Below, piece after piece: positions 7,226 through 13,281 of a DNA stretch of 13,281 nt. How positions within the stretch are numbered: the first letter of the stretch is position 1; the number at the start of each line of letters is the position of its first letter. The notes beneath the pieces are model-generated. The model saw nothing but the letters and a program-made list of their open reading frames with translations, ran no database searches and was not told the DNA's origin. Location: the NCBI GenBank assembly GCA_964441455.1, contig CAYTUX010000214.1, positions 1 through 13,281 on the forward strand. The letters are read 5' to 3'. The translations under genes and the position numbers were made by a program. Origin of the DNA: JAQICX01 sp964441455. Lineage in GTDB: Bacteria > Verrucomicrobiota > Kiritimatiellia > JAQICX01.

Positions 7226-7271
7226 ATAAAAAATAAAATTCTTTCCTGCTGTAAGCAGTGTCACGCTGAAG

Positions 7272-7320
7272 ACACACCACGCTGTCATTTTTTTCAAACA
7301 AAAATGACGGTGTGGTGCGT
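7272..7320. repeat. Long imperfect hairpin after arsR
   Basis: Bases 7275-7292 can pair with 7300-7317 over 18 bp, with two G-U pairs in RNA, around the 7-nt loop 7293-7299; two more pairs extend the base past one mismatch. There is no U-tract after the stem, so Rho-independent termination is doubtful. It may act as an RNA-stability element or be one more mobile palindrome. Confidence 0.5.
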
Positions 7321-7437
7321 AGACGGAAATTCAAACAATCTAACTCTCTAACGGTCTAAATGGCTTCCAAATATCTTTTCAAAATAGAACAGCAACAAAA
7401 CAATCAACGGGAAAAACAGGGTAAAAATTAAAAAGAA

Positions 7438-7466
7438 TTGTTTTATTTGGAAACTTATAATATAAT
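7438..7466 (+). promoter_or_regulatory. Candidate promoter of the surA-ksgA operon
   Basis: TTGTTT (7438-7443) and TATAAT (7461-7466) are 17 bp apart; a second TATAAT overlaps at 7456-7461. Transcription would start around 7473, about 20-30 nt before the first gene. Confidence 0.5.
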
Positions 7467-7491
7467 TCTTACTTAATTTGAAATAGAAACA

Positions 7492-8475
7492 ATGGAGCCA
7501 AATTTGAAAAAACATTTTATAATATTCTTGACTGTTATATCAACAATATTCGTACATGCTGAAGAGGTCATAGTTGATGGACTTGCTGCAAAAGTTAATA
7601 ATGAAAGCATTCTTATTAGTGATGTTTTAATTGTAATGCAACCCAATATCAAAGAGATACAGAGTAAATTTGCAGGAAACAGACTTAAAGAGGAGATGCA
7701 GAATCTTTATCAAGAATCGCTAGATTCTCTTATCGATCGCCAAGTTATACTTGATACATACGAACGGCAAGATATGAAACTTCCTGAAGATGTAATAAAT
7801 TCTCGAATTAATGAGATTATATATGAACGTTTTCAGGGAAATAAAGAAAAACTGATTAAAACGTTAGCACAAGATCATCTTTCTTATGACCAATGGAAGA
7901 AAGAGGTATCAAATCAGTTTATAGTAATGGTAATGCGTAATTCAAATGTAAATGCAAAAATAAACATTTCCCCTGCTGCAACCAAAGAATACTATACACA
8001 ACACATTGACGATTATAAACAACTTGAAAAAGTTCTTATAAATATGATCTTTTTTGAAAAAACTGATGATAAAACTATTGAAGCCGAAAAAAAACAGACA
8101 ATATTTGAAATTCAGCAGAAACTCGAAAAAGGTGAATCTTTTTCTTCTCTGGCAAAAGAATTTTCCGAGGACTCGAGTTCTGCTGAAGATGGAAATATTG
8201 GATGGATAGAACCGCAAATGTTGCGAAAAGAAGTTGCGGATGGAATTAAGGACTTAAAAATTGATCAGGTGTCTAAACCAATTGAAACTGAAAATGAAAT
8301 ATATCTTATTGAACTAAAAGGTAAAAAAGAGGCTACCTTTAAACCTTTTGAAGATGTGGAAACAGAGATTAAAACATTGTTGACACAAAAAGAAGTTGAC
8401 AAACTCTATAAAGAGTGGATTGCCAGCCTTAAGGAAGATGCATATATTAAAAAATCCGAAGTGGAACTGTTCTAA
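7492..8475 (+). CDS. SurA-like periplasmic peptidyl-prolyl isomerase/chaperone
   Basis: A 327-aa exported foldase for outer-membrane or periplasmic proteins. A signal peptide is clear (KKHFIIFLTVISTIFVHA, likely cleaved after A23). Residues about 28-160 form a SurA_N-type helical chaperone domain (VNNESILISDV near its start). One parvulin/PpiC domain spans about 179-277, with the typical FSEDSSSAEDGNIGWIEPQML (bracketing 224-244). E. coli SurA has two parvulin domains, so this is the shorter single-domain form, and PrsA or PpiD relatives are alternatives. The start is debatable: ATG 7492 has no ribosome site, whereas TTG 7504 is preceded by GGAG (7494-7497) at 6 nt and would begin M-K-K. ksgA follows after 8 bp, recalling the surA-pdxA-ksgA cluster of enterobacteria. 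Confidence 0.85.
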   Translation: MEPNLKKHFIIFLTVISTIFVHAEEVIVDGLAAKVNNESILISDVLIVMQPNIKEIQSKFAGNRLKEEMQNLYQESLDSLIDRQVILDTYERQDMKLPEDVINSRINEIIYERFQGNKEKLIKTLAQDHLSYDQWKKEVSNQFIVMVMRNSNVNAKINISPAATKEYYTQHIDDYKQLEKVLINMIFFEKTDDKTIEAEKKQTIFEIQQKLEKGESFSSLAKEFSEDSSSAEDGNIGWIEPQMLRKEVADGIKDLKIDQVSKPIETENEIYLIELKGKKEATFKPFEDVETEIKTLLTQKEVDKLYKEWIASLKEDAYIKKSEVELF

Positions 8476-8483
8476 CGTAATTT

Positions 8484-9308
8484 ATGAATCTAACAAGTAA
8501 ATCAGATATACGAGATACTTTAAAGAGTTATGGTCTCCAACCTAACAAACGCCTAGGACAAAATTTTCTAATAGATAAAAATATTATTAATATTATTGTT
8601 GATGCTATAGATACCGGGAAAAATGACACCATTCTTGAAGTTGGTCCGGGATTAGGTGTTCTGACCGATGAAATGGTTCAAAAAGCCAAGCATGTTACTG
8701 CTGTAGAAAAAGATCGAGGATTAATACCGCATCTTAATAAATATTTTTCTGAAAAAGATAACTTTGAACTTATTAATTGTGATATCATGGATATACCACC
8801 ATCGCAGATTCTAGAGGGAATCTCAAAATTTGTTTCAAATCTACCATACTCCTGCGGAACAAGAATACTACTGGACTTTGTGTTATCAAAAAATGCACCT
8901 AAGGAAATTGTGGTTATGGTTCAACTGGAGGTTGCTCAGAGAATTGTTGCAGAAACAAACTCACCTGAATACGGACTTTTGAGTCTTCTAACCGGTGTAA
9001 AATACAGATCAGAGATTATCAAAGTTGTTAGTCAAAATTGTTTCTGGCCTAGACCGGATGTTAAATCTGCTGTTGTCAAGTTAATCAAAAGAGATAAACC
9101 TTTATTAAACCAAAATGAAATTAAAATTTTCAGAAAATTAACTAAAGCGGCATTTAGCCAGAGAAGGAAGAAAATCAGCAATTGCCTTAAAAAAATAACG
9201 GGGACGGACATCATTGAAAAAGCCGGGATTTCATCTTCGTTGCGTCCTGAAGAGATAAGTCTTCAGCAGTGGGTTTCCCTCACAAAGACCATTCTTAACA
9301 ATGATTAA
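8484..9308 (+). CDS. ksgA: 16S rRNA dimethyladenosine transferase KsgA/RsmA
   Basis: This 274-aa SAM-dependent enzyme dimethylates the two adjacent adenines in the 3'-terminal hairpin of 16S rRNA (A1518 and A1519 in E. coli numbering) during 30S maturation; its loss gives kasugamycin resistance. Seen in order: NKRLGQNFLID (21-31), motif I LEVGPGLGVLTDEM (51-64), the acidic ribose-binding end of the second strand (VEKD, 74-77), INCDIMD (97-103), the catalytic NLPY (119-122), and the C-terminal helical domain with FSQRRKKISNCLKK. In most relatives NLPYYIST continues the motif, here NLPYSCGT. Length is normal for the family. ATG 8484 has no Shine-Dalgarno, and with only 8 bp after the surA-like stop it is probably translated by coupling. 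Confidence 0.96.
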   Translation: MNLTSKSDIRDTLKSYGLQPNKRLGQNFLIDKNIINIIVDAIDTGKNDTILEVGPGLGVLTDEMVQKAKHVTAVEKDRGLIPHLNKYFSEKDNFELINCDIMDIPPSQILEGISKFVSNLPYSCGTRILLDFVLSKNAPKEIVVMVQLEVAQRIVAETNSPEYGLLSLLTGVKYRSEIIKVVSQNCFWPRPDVKSAVVKLIKRDKPLLNQNEIKIFRKLTKAAFSQRRKKISNCLKKITGTDIIEKAGISSSLRPEEISLQQWVSLTKTILNND

Positions 9309-9377
9309 AAAGTTTCTTTATTTACATGTTCTTCCAACAGCAACACTAGATTTCATCCCTAAAGATATGCTTTATTT

Positions 9378-9406
9378 AAAAAAAAAACCTCCCCTTTCGG
9401 GGAGGT
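9378..9406 (-). terminator. Rho-independent terminator of the amtB-glnB operon
   Basis: Read on the minus strand, ACCTCCCC, loop GAAA and GGGGAGGT form an 8-bp GC-rich stem (9387-9406) followed directly by a run of ten U. The polarity fits glnB, whose stop codon is about 40 bp away. The + side lacks a T-run, so ksgA would not stop here efficiently. Confidence 0.9.
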
Positions 9407-9444
9407 CAATGTAATGTAATGAAGAAGGGATTTGTTATGAAAGA

Positions 9445-9786
9445 TTAGCCAATGGCTTTACTTCCTTTTTCCCCCGTACGAATGCGTATACATTCTTCCA
9501 GGTTTATAACAAATAATTTTCCATCGCCAATATTACCGGTCCTGGCTCCGGCAATGATAGCTTCAATTGTCTTATCGGCATATTCTGAGTTAACTGCAAT
9601 CTCGAGACGAACTTTCTTCAAAAGATTAACTTCCATATCAACACCTCGATAATACTCATGGTAGCCTTTTTGCTGCCCGCAACCCAACGCATTTGTAACG
9701 GACATCTTGAAAATCTTGTTGTCAAACAATGATTGTTTAACAGCATTTAACTTTTCAGGTTGAATATATGCTATGATTAATTTCAT
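9445..9786 (-). CDS. glnK: PII nitrogen regulatory protein (GlnB/GlnK type)
   Basis: A 113-aa trimeric signal protein that binds ATP/ADP and 2-oxoglutarate and, when encoded next to amtB, usually blocks the ammonium channel by inserting its T-loop (GlnK role). The alignment with E. coli GlnB runs without gaps through the core: Q39 (GCGQQKG), K58, the B-loop TGNIGDGK (83-90) and the C-loop RIRTGE (101-106). The T-loop differs at a key point: where E. coli has YRGAEY with Tyr51 as the uridylylation site, this protein has YRGVDM, so residue 51 is Met. The cyanobacterial phospho-Ser49 is also absent (V49). Covalent control by GlnD is therefore unlikely. AAGGA (9798-9794) is the ribosome site for ATG 9786. 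The gene lies 63 bp behind amtB, and gene order is amtB first. Confidence 0.94.
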   Translation of the reverse strand: MKLIIAYIQPEKLNAVKQSLFDNKIFKMSVTNALGCGQQKGYHEYYRGVDMEVNLLKKVRLEIAVNSEYADKTIEAIIAGARTGNIGDGKLFVINLEECIRIRTGEKGSKAIG

Positions 9787-9811
9787 TTTAAAATCCTTTT
9801 CTTTAAGTTAG

Positions 9812-9840
9812 TGGTTACCTCCTTTTGGAGAAGAGAACCA
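9812..9840 (-). promoter_or_regulatory. Intercistronic hairpin with an orphan Shine-Dalgarno
   Basis: On the minus strand a perfect AAGGAGGT (9824-9817) lies between amtB and glnB but has no start codon at the right distance; the glnB start is about 30 nt farther on and has its own AAGGA. The site overlaps a stem-loop made of TGGTT/AACCA (outer) and CTCC/GGAG (inner, loop AAAA). It may hold a ribosome or tune the ratio of transporter to PII protein. Confidence 0.35.
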
Positions 9841-9849
9841 CATTTTTGA

Positions 9850-11187
9850 TTATTGATTTGTGAAGATTTGGAATCCGCTGTATGCTTCCATTCCATGCTC
9901 TTCAATGTCCAGACCGCGTATCTCTTCAGAATGACTTACACGTAATCCAGCTGTTTTCTTGAGTATGAAAAATAGAATCAAACCTAAGCCGAATGCCCAT
10001 ACAAATGCGACTCCGGCTCCAAGTGCCTGAATACCTAATTGGTTGAATCCACCACCATAGAACAAGCCTCCATCAAGATTGAACAAACCAGCTGACAATG
10101 TTCCCCAAAGTCCACAAACACCATGAACACTTACAGCACCAACCGGATCGTCAACTTTTAGCACGCTGTCTATAAAGTATACACTTAGTACAACTAAAAT
10201 ACCAGCAATAAGTCCAATTAAAATTGCTCCTATTCCATTAACTGTATAACATGGAGCTGTGATAGCAACCAAACCAGCCAATGCACCATTCAAAGCCATT
10301 GAACCATCAGGTTTCTTAGTAATAATCCAAGCTGTGATCATAGCGGCTATAGCACCTATCGCAGCAGCCAGATTTGTTGTAACAGCAACCCTACCTATTT
10401 CACCATCACCTAGAGTGGTGCTTCCGGGGTTGAATCCAAACCAACCAAACCACAGAATAAATACACCTAATGCAGCCAAAGCAATGTTATGCCCAGGAAT
10501 AGCACGAGGTTTTCCATCAGGACCATACTTGCCAATACGAGGACCGAGAACAATTGCTCCTGCAAGAGCTAACCAGCCACCAATTGAATGAACAACAGTT
10601 GAGCCTGCAAAATCAACAAAACCCATGTTTTCTAACCAGCCACCACCATTGTGTAAGCTACCCCATGCCCATGATCCAAAAATTGGATATATAAAAGCAC
10701 AGATAAATACACTATAGATTAAATAACTTTTGAACTTCGTTCTTTCAGCCATTGATCCGGACACGATTGTTGCTGCTGTACCCGCAAATACTGTCTGAAA
10801 AATTAAAAAGGTGAAATCCCAACTGGCACTTGTCCAGTCAGCCCCTTTAAAGAAAAATTCTGTTGTACCAAAGAAACCATTGCTTTCTCCAAACATCAAG
10901 CCAAAACCTATAAAAAAGAATGCTAATGTACCTATAGAAAAGTCCATCAAGTTCTTCATCATAATGTTTACAACATTCTTGGCTCTTGTAAAACCGGCTT
11001 CTACCATCGCAAAACCGGCTTGCATAAAAAACACAAGAAATGCTGCAATACAAGTCCAGACAATATTTAGATTGTCCTGCACTTGTGTCACATCTGCCAT
11101 TGTTGCAGTTTCGTCTGCAGCAATTGCAGATATACTACCAGCTAATAATAGAATAACCGGCAGCAATTTTTTCAGTTTTATTTTCAT
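9850..11187 (-). CDS. amtB: Ammonium transporter AmtB
   Basis: A 445-aa inner-membrane ammonium channel of the Amt/Mep/Rh family, trimeric. A cleavable signal peptide (KKLLPVILLLAGSISAIA, about 1-23) is followed by about 11 membrane helices. The signature DFAGSTVVHSIGG (192-204) carries D192 and the first pore histidine H200. The second is H355 in VSVHGVCG, completing the twin-His conduction site (D160, H168 and H318 in E. coli). The cytosolic tail keeps GLDIEEHGMEAY (425-436), the region that contacts the PII protein. ATG 11187 follows AAAGG (11200-11196). The gene is read first from a sigma-54-like promoter and is followed by glnK, the reverse of the enterobacterial glnK-amtB order. Expression under nitrogen limitation is expected. 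Confidence 0.96.
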   Translation of the reverse strand: MKIKLKKLLPVILLLAGSISAIAADETATMADVTQVQDNLNIVWTCIAAFLVFFMQAGFAMVEAGFTRAKNVVNIMMKNLMDFSIGTLAFFFIGFGLMFGESNGFFGTTEFFFKGADWTSASWDFTFLIFQTVFAGTAATIVSGSMAERTKFKSYLIYSVFICAFIYPIFGSWAWGSLHNGGGWLENMGFVDFAGSTVVHSIGGWLALAGAIVLGPRIGKYGPDGKPRAIPGHNIALAALGVFILWFGWFGFNPGSTTLGDGEIGRVAVTTNLAAAIGAIAAMITAWIITKKPDGSMALNGALAGLVAITAPCYTVNGIGAILIGLIAGILVVLSVYFIDSVLKVDDPVGAVSVHGVCGLWGTLSAGLFNLDGGLFYGGGFNQLGIQALGAGVAFVWAFGLGLILFFILKKTAGLRVSHSEEIRGLDIEEHGMEAYSGFQIFTNQ

Positions 11188-11291
11188 TAGTTTAACCTTT
11201 CGTTAATGTTTACACTAAACTTTGTACCTATTTCTACTTCTTTACTTTTTATTGTCGACACAGTACTGTGATAAATTTACAATGAAACATA

Positions 11292-11309
11292 TAGCACTAG
11301 GTGTGCCAA
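11292..11309 (-). promoter_or_regulatory. Sigma-54 (RpoN) promoter of amtB-glnK
   Basis: The minus strand reads TTGGCAC (11309-11303), then 5 bases, then GTGCTA (11297-11292). GG and GC are exactly 10 bases apart, as required for the -24/-12 elements. The match to TTGGCAC-N5-TTGCW has one mismatch. Transcription would begin near 11282, leaving a leader of about 95 nt before amtB. Confidence 0.75.
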
Positions 11310-11397
11310 CACTAAAAATAATAATGCATGGTTAAACATAAGCCATTACAAAACAAATATTTACAACTTTAATTTTATTTGAATTGTTTTTATTGAG

Positions 11398-11449
11398 TAC
11401 ATTTTTGTAGCTTTATTTTAATGGTACATTTTTGTATTATACATTTTTG
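11398..11449. promoter_or_regulatory. Three tandem TACATTTTTG sites, candidate enhancer
   Basis: TACATTTTTG occurs at 11398-11407, 11425-11434 and 11440-11449. The first two continue to TACATTTTTGTA, an inverted repeat of TACA around TTTT; the third ends in GGA. The array lies at about -116 to -167 from the predicted amtB start, the usual place for binding sites of sigma-54 activators. It does not resemble the NtrC consensus, so another activator may act here. Confidence 0.45.
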
Positions 11450-11683
11450 GAATTTGGTTTTATAAAAGAAAAACCAGAAAAAGAGTTTTTGATATTTATC
11501 TTTTTTATTATGGCGTTAAAATAATTTTTCACCTATCCTCATCAAAAATTTCAGTTTTATTTTATTACATTGAAAAAAGTACACGCTTTTTGAGAAAAAC
11601 GATTGAAAAGTCTATTATTAAGAATAAAGCTGTTAAATTTTTTTAATTATGTAAGAAAAACATATTAAAATTAATTTAGATGC

Positions 11684-11712
11684 TTGACATTTAGAGCAAA
11701 TCATATTATAAC
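11684..11712 (+). promoter_or_regulatory. Sigma-70 promoter of nusA or its leader RNA
   Basis: TTGACA (11684-11689) and TATAAC (11707-11712) are separated by 17 bp. Transcription would begin near 11719, about 100 nt before the nusA start and only about 20 nt before the hairpin of the leader terminator. Confidence 0.65.
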
Positions 11713-11740
11713 GTAGGCAACAATTTTTTTTGAGAAGTCT

Positions 11741-11770
11741 AAAGGGTGGCTTTTGACCACTCTTTTTTTT
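11741..11770 (+). terminator. Intrinsic terminator (attenuator) in the nusA leader
   Basis: AAAGGGTGG (11741-11749) and CCACTCTTT (11757-11765) form a 9-bp stem with one G-U pair and a 7-nt loop, followed by further T up to 11770. The only promoter seen upstream on this strand is the one at 11684-11712 and no + strand gene precedes it, so this structure ends the nusA transcript early. It makes either an RNA of about 50 nt or an attenuator for nusA. Confidence 0.75.
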
Positions 11771-11818
11771 GTCTATAAGCATATTTACGTAACAATATAA
11801 GGGAAGATGGGGAATAAT

Positions 11819-13081
11819 ATGGCAAACGAACTTTTAACAATAGTCAACTATATGGCTAAAGAGCGCGGCATCGCAAAAGATGCATTAATTAAAGCACTTG
11901 AAATCGCAATGGAATCAGCTGTAGCTAAAGATTATGGCGATAAGGATGAATTCAGATTAAAGATTGATCCTGTTACATGCGAACTTAAGGGATATAAAAT
12001 CTTAGAAGTTGTTGATGATGAACCAATGAGCGAGTCTGAAATTAATATTAAAGATGCCAAGGAAATTAATCCTGAAATTGAGTGTGGAGACCTTCTGGAA
12101 GTTGAGTCCACTCCCGAGCACCTTGGCAGAGTTGCCGCACAAACTGCAAAACAGGTTATTCTGCAGAAAATCAAACAAGCTGAAAATGAACAATCATATG
12201 AAGAATATAAAAATCAGGAAGGTGAAATTATTACGGGTTCTGTAAAAAGATTCCAACGTAGTGACATTGTTGTACAGCTTGAAAAAGACGTAGAGGCTGT
12301 TGTTCCGGCAAAAGAACGAATTGAATCAGAAGACTTCAGAATTGGTGAAAGAATCAGTGCTTATGTTCTAAGCGTGGAAAAAGGATCAAATGGCTCTGCT
12401 CCGAAAATTTTACTTTCAAGAACTACGCCCGCATTTGTGAGAAGACTCTTTGAAATGGAAGCAACAGAAATTAACGATGGAATTGTTAAGATTGTTGCCA
12501 TTGCAAGAGAACCCGGCTTGAGAACAAAGATCTCTGTCTTGACAGAAGATCCGAGAATTGATCCTGTTGGAGCATGTGTCGGAATTCGAGGTGTAAGAGT
12601 AAGAAACGTAGTTGATGAACTGGGTGGAGAGAAGATTGATATTGTTCCTTACAATGAGAATCTGGAAACATATGTTGCAAATGCACTCGCTCCTGCAAAA
12701 GGTCTTGACGTTAAAATTGATGAGGAAAATCCAAAACTTGCACATGTGTCAGTTAATCCTGATCAATACTCTCTTGCCATTGGAAAACAGGGACTTAATG
12801 TTAAACTGAGTGCTAAACTATTGAGAATGAAAATAAATATCACTAAAAAAAGTGACAAAGAACATGATGCTTTTGAAAAACAACTTCAGGAAGCAATTAA
12901 TAACCTTGCAGTTGTTGAAGGCATATCTTTTAAAGATGCCGAGATTTTAGTAAAAGCCGGTTTTGTAACTGTAGATGGAATTGCGGCAGTCGATATTAGC
13001 GACATTGTTGAACTTGCAGGAATATCTCAAGACCATGCAGAAAGCATCTATAGTGCAGCTATTGCGGCAATTACAACATAA
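11819..13081 (+). CDS. nusA: Transcription termination/antitermination factor NusA
   Basis: A 420-aa RNA-polymerase-binding factor that modulates pausing, intrinsic termination and antitermination. Domains in order: N-terminal polymerase-binding domain (1-130), S1 domain (about 134-200, from EGEIITGSVKRF), KH1 with GACVGIRGVRVRNV (about 248-261), KH2 with SLAIGKQGLNVKLSAKLL (about 320-337), and one C-terminal helix-hairpin-helix-like repeat (about 361-420, VEGISFKDAEILVKAGF). E. coli NusA has two acidic repeats, so the tail here is shorter. I chose ATG 11819 (MANELL) because GGGGA (11809-11813) precedes it by 5 nt; ATG 11807 is in frame but almost touches its own site. infB does not follow within the visible 200 bp. 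Expression is probably limited by the leader terminator. Confidence 0.95.
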   Translation: MANELLTIVNYMAKERGIAKDALIKALEIAMESAVAKDYGDKDEFRLKIDPVTCELKGYKILEVVDDEPMSESEINIKDAKEINPEIECGDLLEVESTPEHLGRVAAQTAKQVILQKIKQAENEQSYEEYKNQEGEIITGSVKRFQRSDIVVQLEKDVEAVVPAKERIESEDFRIGERISAYVLSVEKGSNGSAPKILLSRTTPAFVRRLFEMEATEINDGIVKIVAIAREPGLRTKISVLTEDPRIDPVGACVGIRGVRVRNVVDELGGEKIDIVPYNENLETYVANALAPAKGLDVKIDEENPKLAHVSVNPDQYSLAIGKQGLNVKLSAKLLRMKINITKKSDKEHDAFEKQLQEAINNLAVVEGISFKDAEILVKAGFVTVDGIAAVDISDIVELAGISQDHAESIYSAAIAAITT

Positions 13082-13096
13082 AGCAAAAAATAAATT

Positions 13097-13281
13097 GGTT
13101 CTGTCAAAAATTGTATGAAAGATATGAAAACAAAAAGTTTTCTAATGCGGACGCCGGGGACGTATTAGCTCCTGCCCTGTTTAGGGGAGGTGTCCGAGAC
13201 ACGACAAAGGAAGTGAGGCTGGAGCCTGCGACAGCAATGGAACGTAGTGTAATGTCCTACCGAGGACGGAGGGGTTCTTCC
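13097..13281. repeat. Structured repeat element entering the window edge
   Basis: It begins with GGTTCTGTCAAAAATTG at 13097, matching the left end of the MITE-like element for 23 of 24 bases, and runs off the window. From about 13147 it becomes GC-rich with successive small hairpins: GTGTC/GACAC (13190-13202), AGGCT/AGCCT (13216-13227) and GTCC/GGAC (13254-13267). All frames checked contain stops, so it is non-coding. It shares ACAAAGGAAGT (13204-13214) with the WYL leader (762-772) and GGGGTTCTTC (13271-13280) with 2756-2765. Confidence 0.5.

Larger units (their letters stand above)
7139..7491. other. Structured gap between arsR and the surA-like gene
   Basis: The first 190 bases are packed with hairpins: a REP-like unit (7158-7225), a small hairpin (CTGCT 7246-7250 with AGCAG 7254-7258) and a long one (7272-7320). 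Then comes featureless AT-rich sequence and the promoter at 7438-7466. I see no gene. Confidence 0.6.
11188..11806. other. Divergent regulatory region between amtB and nusA
   Basis: This 619-bp, very AT-rich region has no ORF of note. It holds the sigma-54-type promoter of amtB (11292-11309), three tandem TACATTTTTG sites (11398-11449), an AACCAGAAA motif (11472-11480), the nusA promoter (11684-11712) and a terminator-like attenuator (11741-11770). The part from about 11485 to 11680 shows nothing I can name. No rimP gene precedes nusA, unlike the common rimP-nusA-infB arrangement. Confidence 0.7.

Overview
The window looks like chromosomal DNA of a low-GC, Gram-negative (diderm) bacterium. 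A periplasmic SurA-type foldase with a signal peptide points to an outer membrane. The UroD-like methyltransferase, acetyl-xylan-esterase-like hydrolase, sugar isomerase/epimerase and WYL regulator, together with REP-like palindromic repeats between genes, fit an anaerobic member of the PVC superphylum (Lentisphaerota or relatives). That placement is inference from gene content only.

Layout. Positions 1-804 hold no convincing intact gene but carry two hairpin-led direct repeats, a 14-bp inverted repeat and a structured leader for the WYL-domain regulator (805-1776). Positions 1909-5994 hold four catabolic-looking genes on the + strand: a TIM-barrel sugar isomerase/epimerase, an atypical SDR, an alpha/beta hydrolase and a UroD/MtaA-like methyltransferase. 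Sampled lines of this block are clearly richer in G+C than the flanking core genes. Positions 6130-6372 form a MITE-like insertion with terminal inverted repeats, a near-perfect 8-bp target duplication and internal REP-like hairpins, ending 23 bp before a small cupin gene. An ArsR/SmtB repressor and a second repeat-rich gap (7139-7491) follow.

The right half is core biology. A surA-like gene and ksgA (rsmA) form an operon, in the relative order known from E. coli. Converging on them from the other strand is amtB-glnB/glnK, which ends in a strong terminator. It appears to start at a sigma-54 promoter with three tandem TACATTTTTG sites at about -116 to -167, where enhancer-binding proteins normally bind. 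Its PII protein lacks Tyr51, the uridylylation site. nusA is transcribed divergently, and an intrinsic terminator lies between its promoter and start codon, suggesting attenuation of a gene whose product acts on termination. The window ends in a structured GC-rich sequence that begins with the same terminal repeat as the MITE.

The genes do not form one pathway. The likeliest regulatory novelties are the nusA leader attenuator, the sigma-54/enhancer layout with a non-uridylylatable PII, the MITE in front of the cupin gene, and the WYL leader with a possible +1 frame problem. I see no CRISPR array, tRNA, rRNA, prophage or clear defence system.
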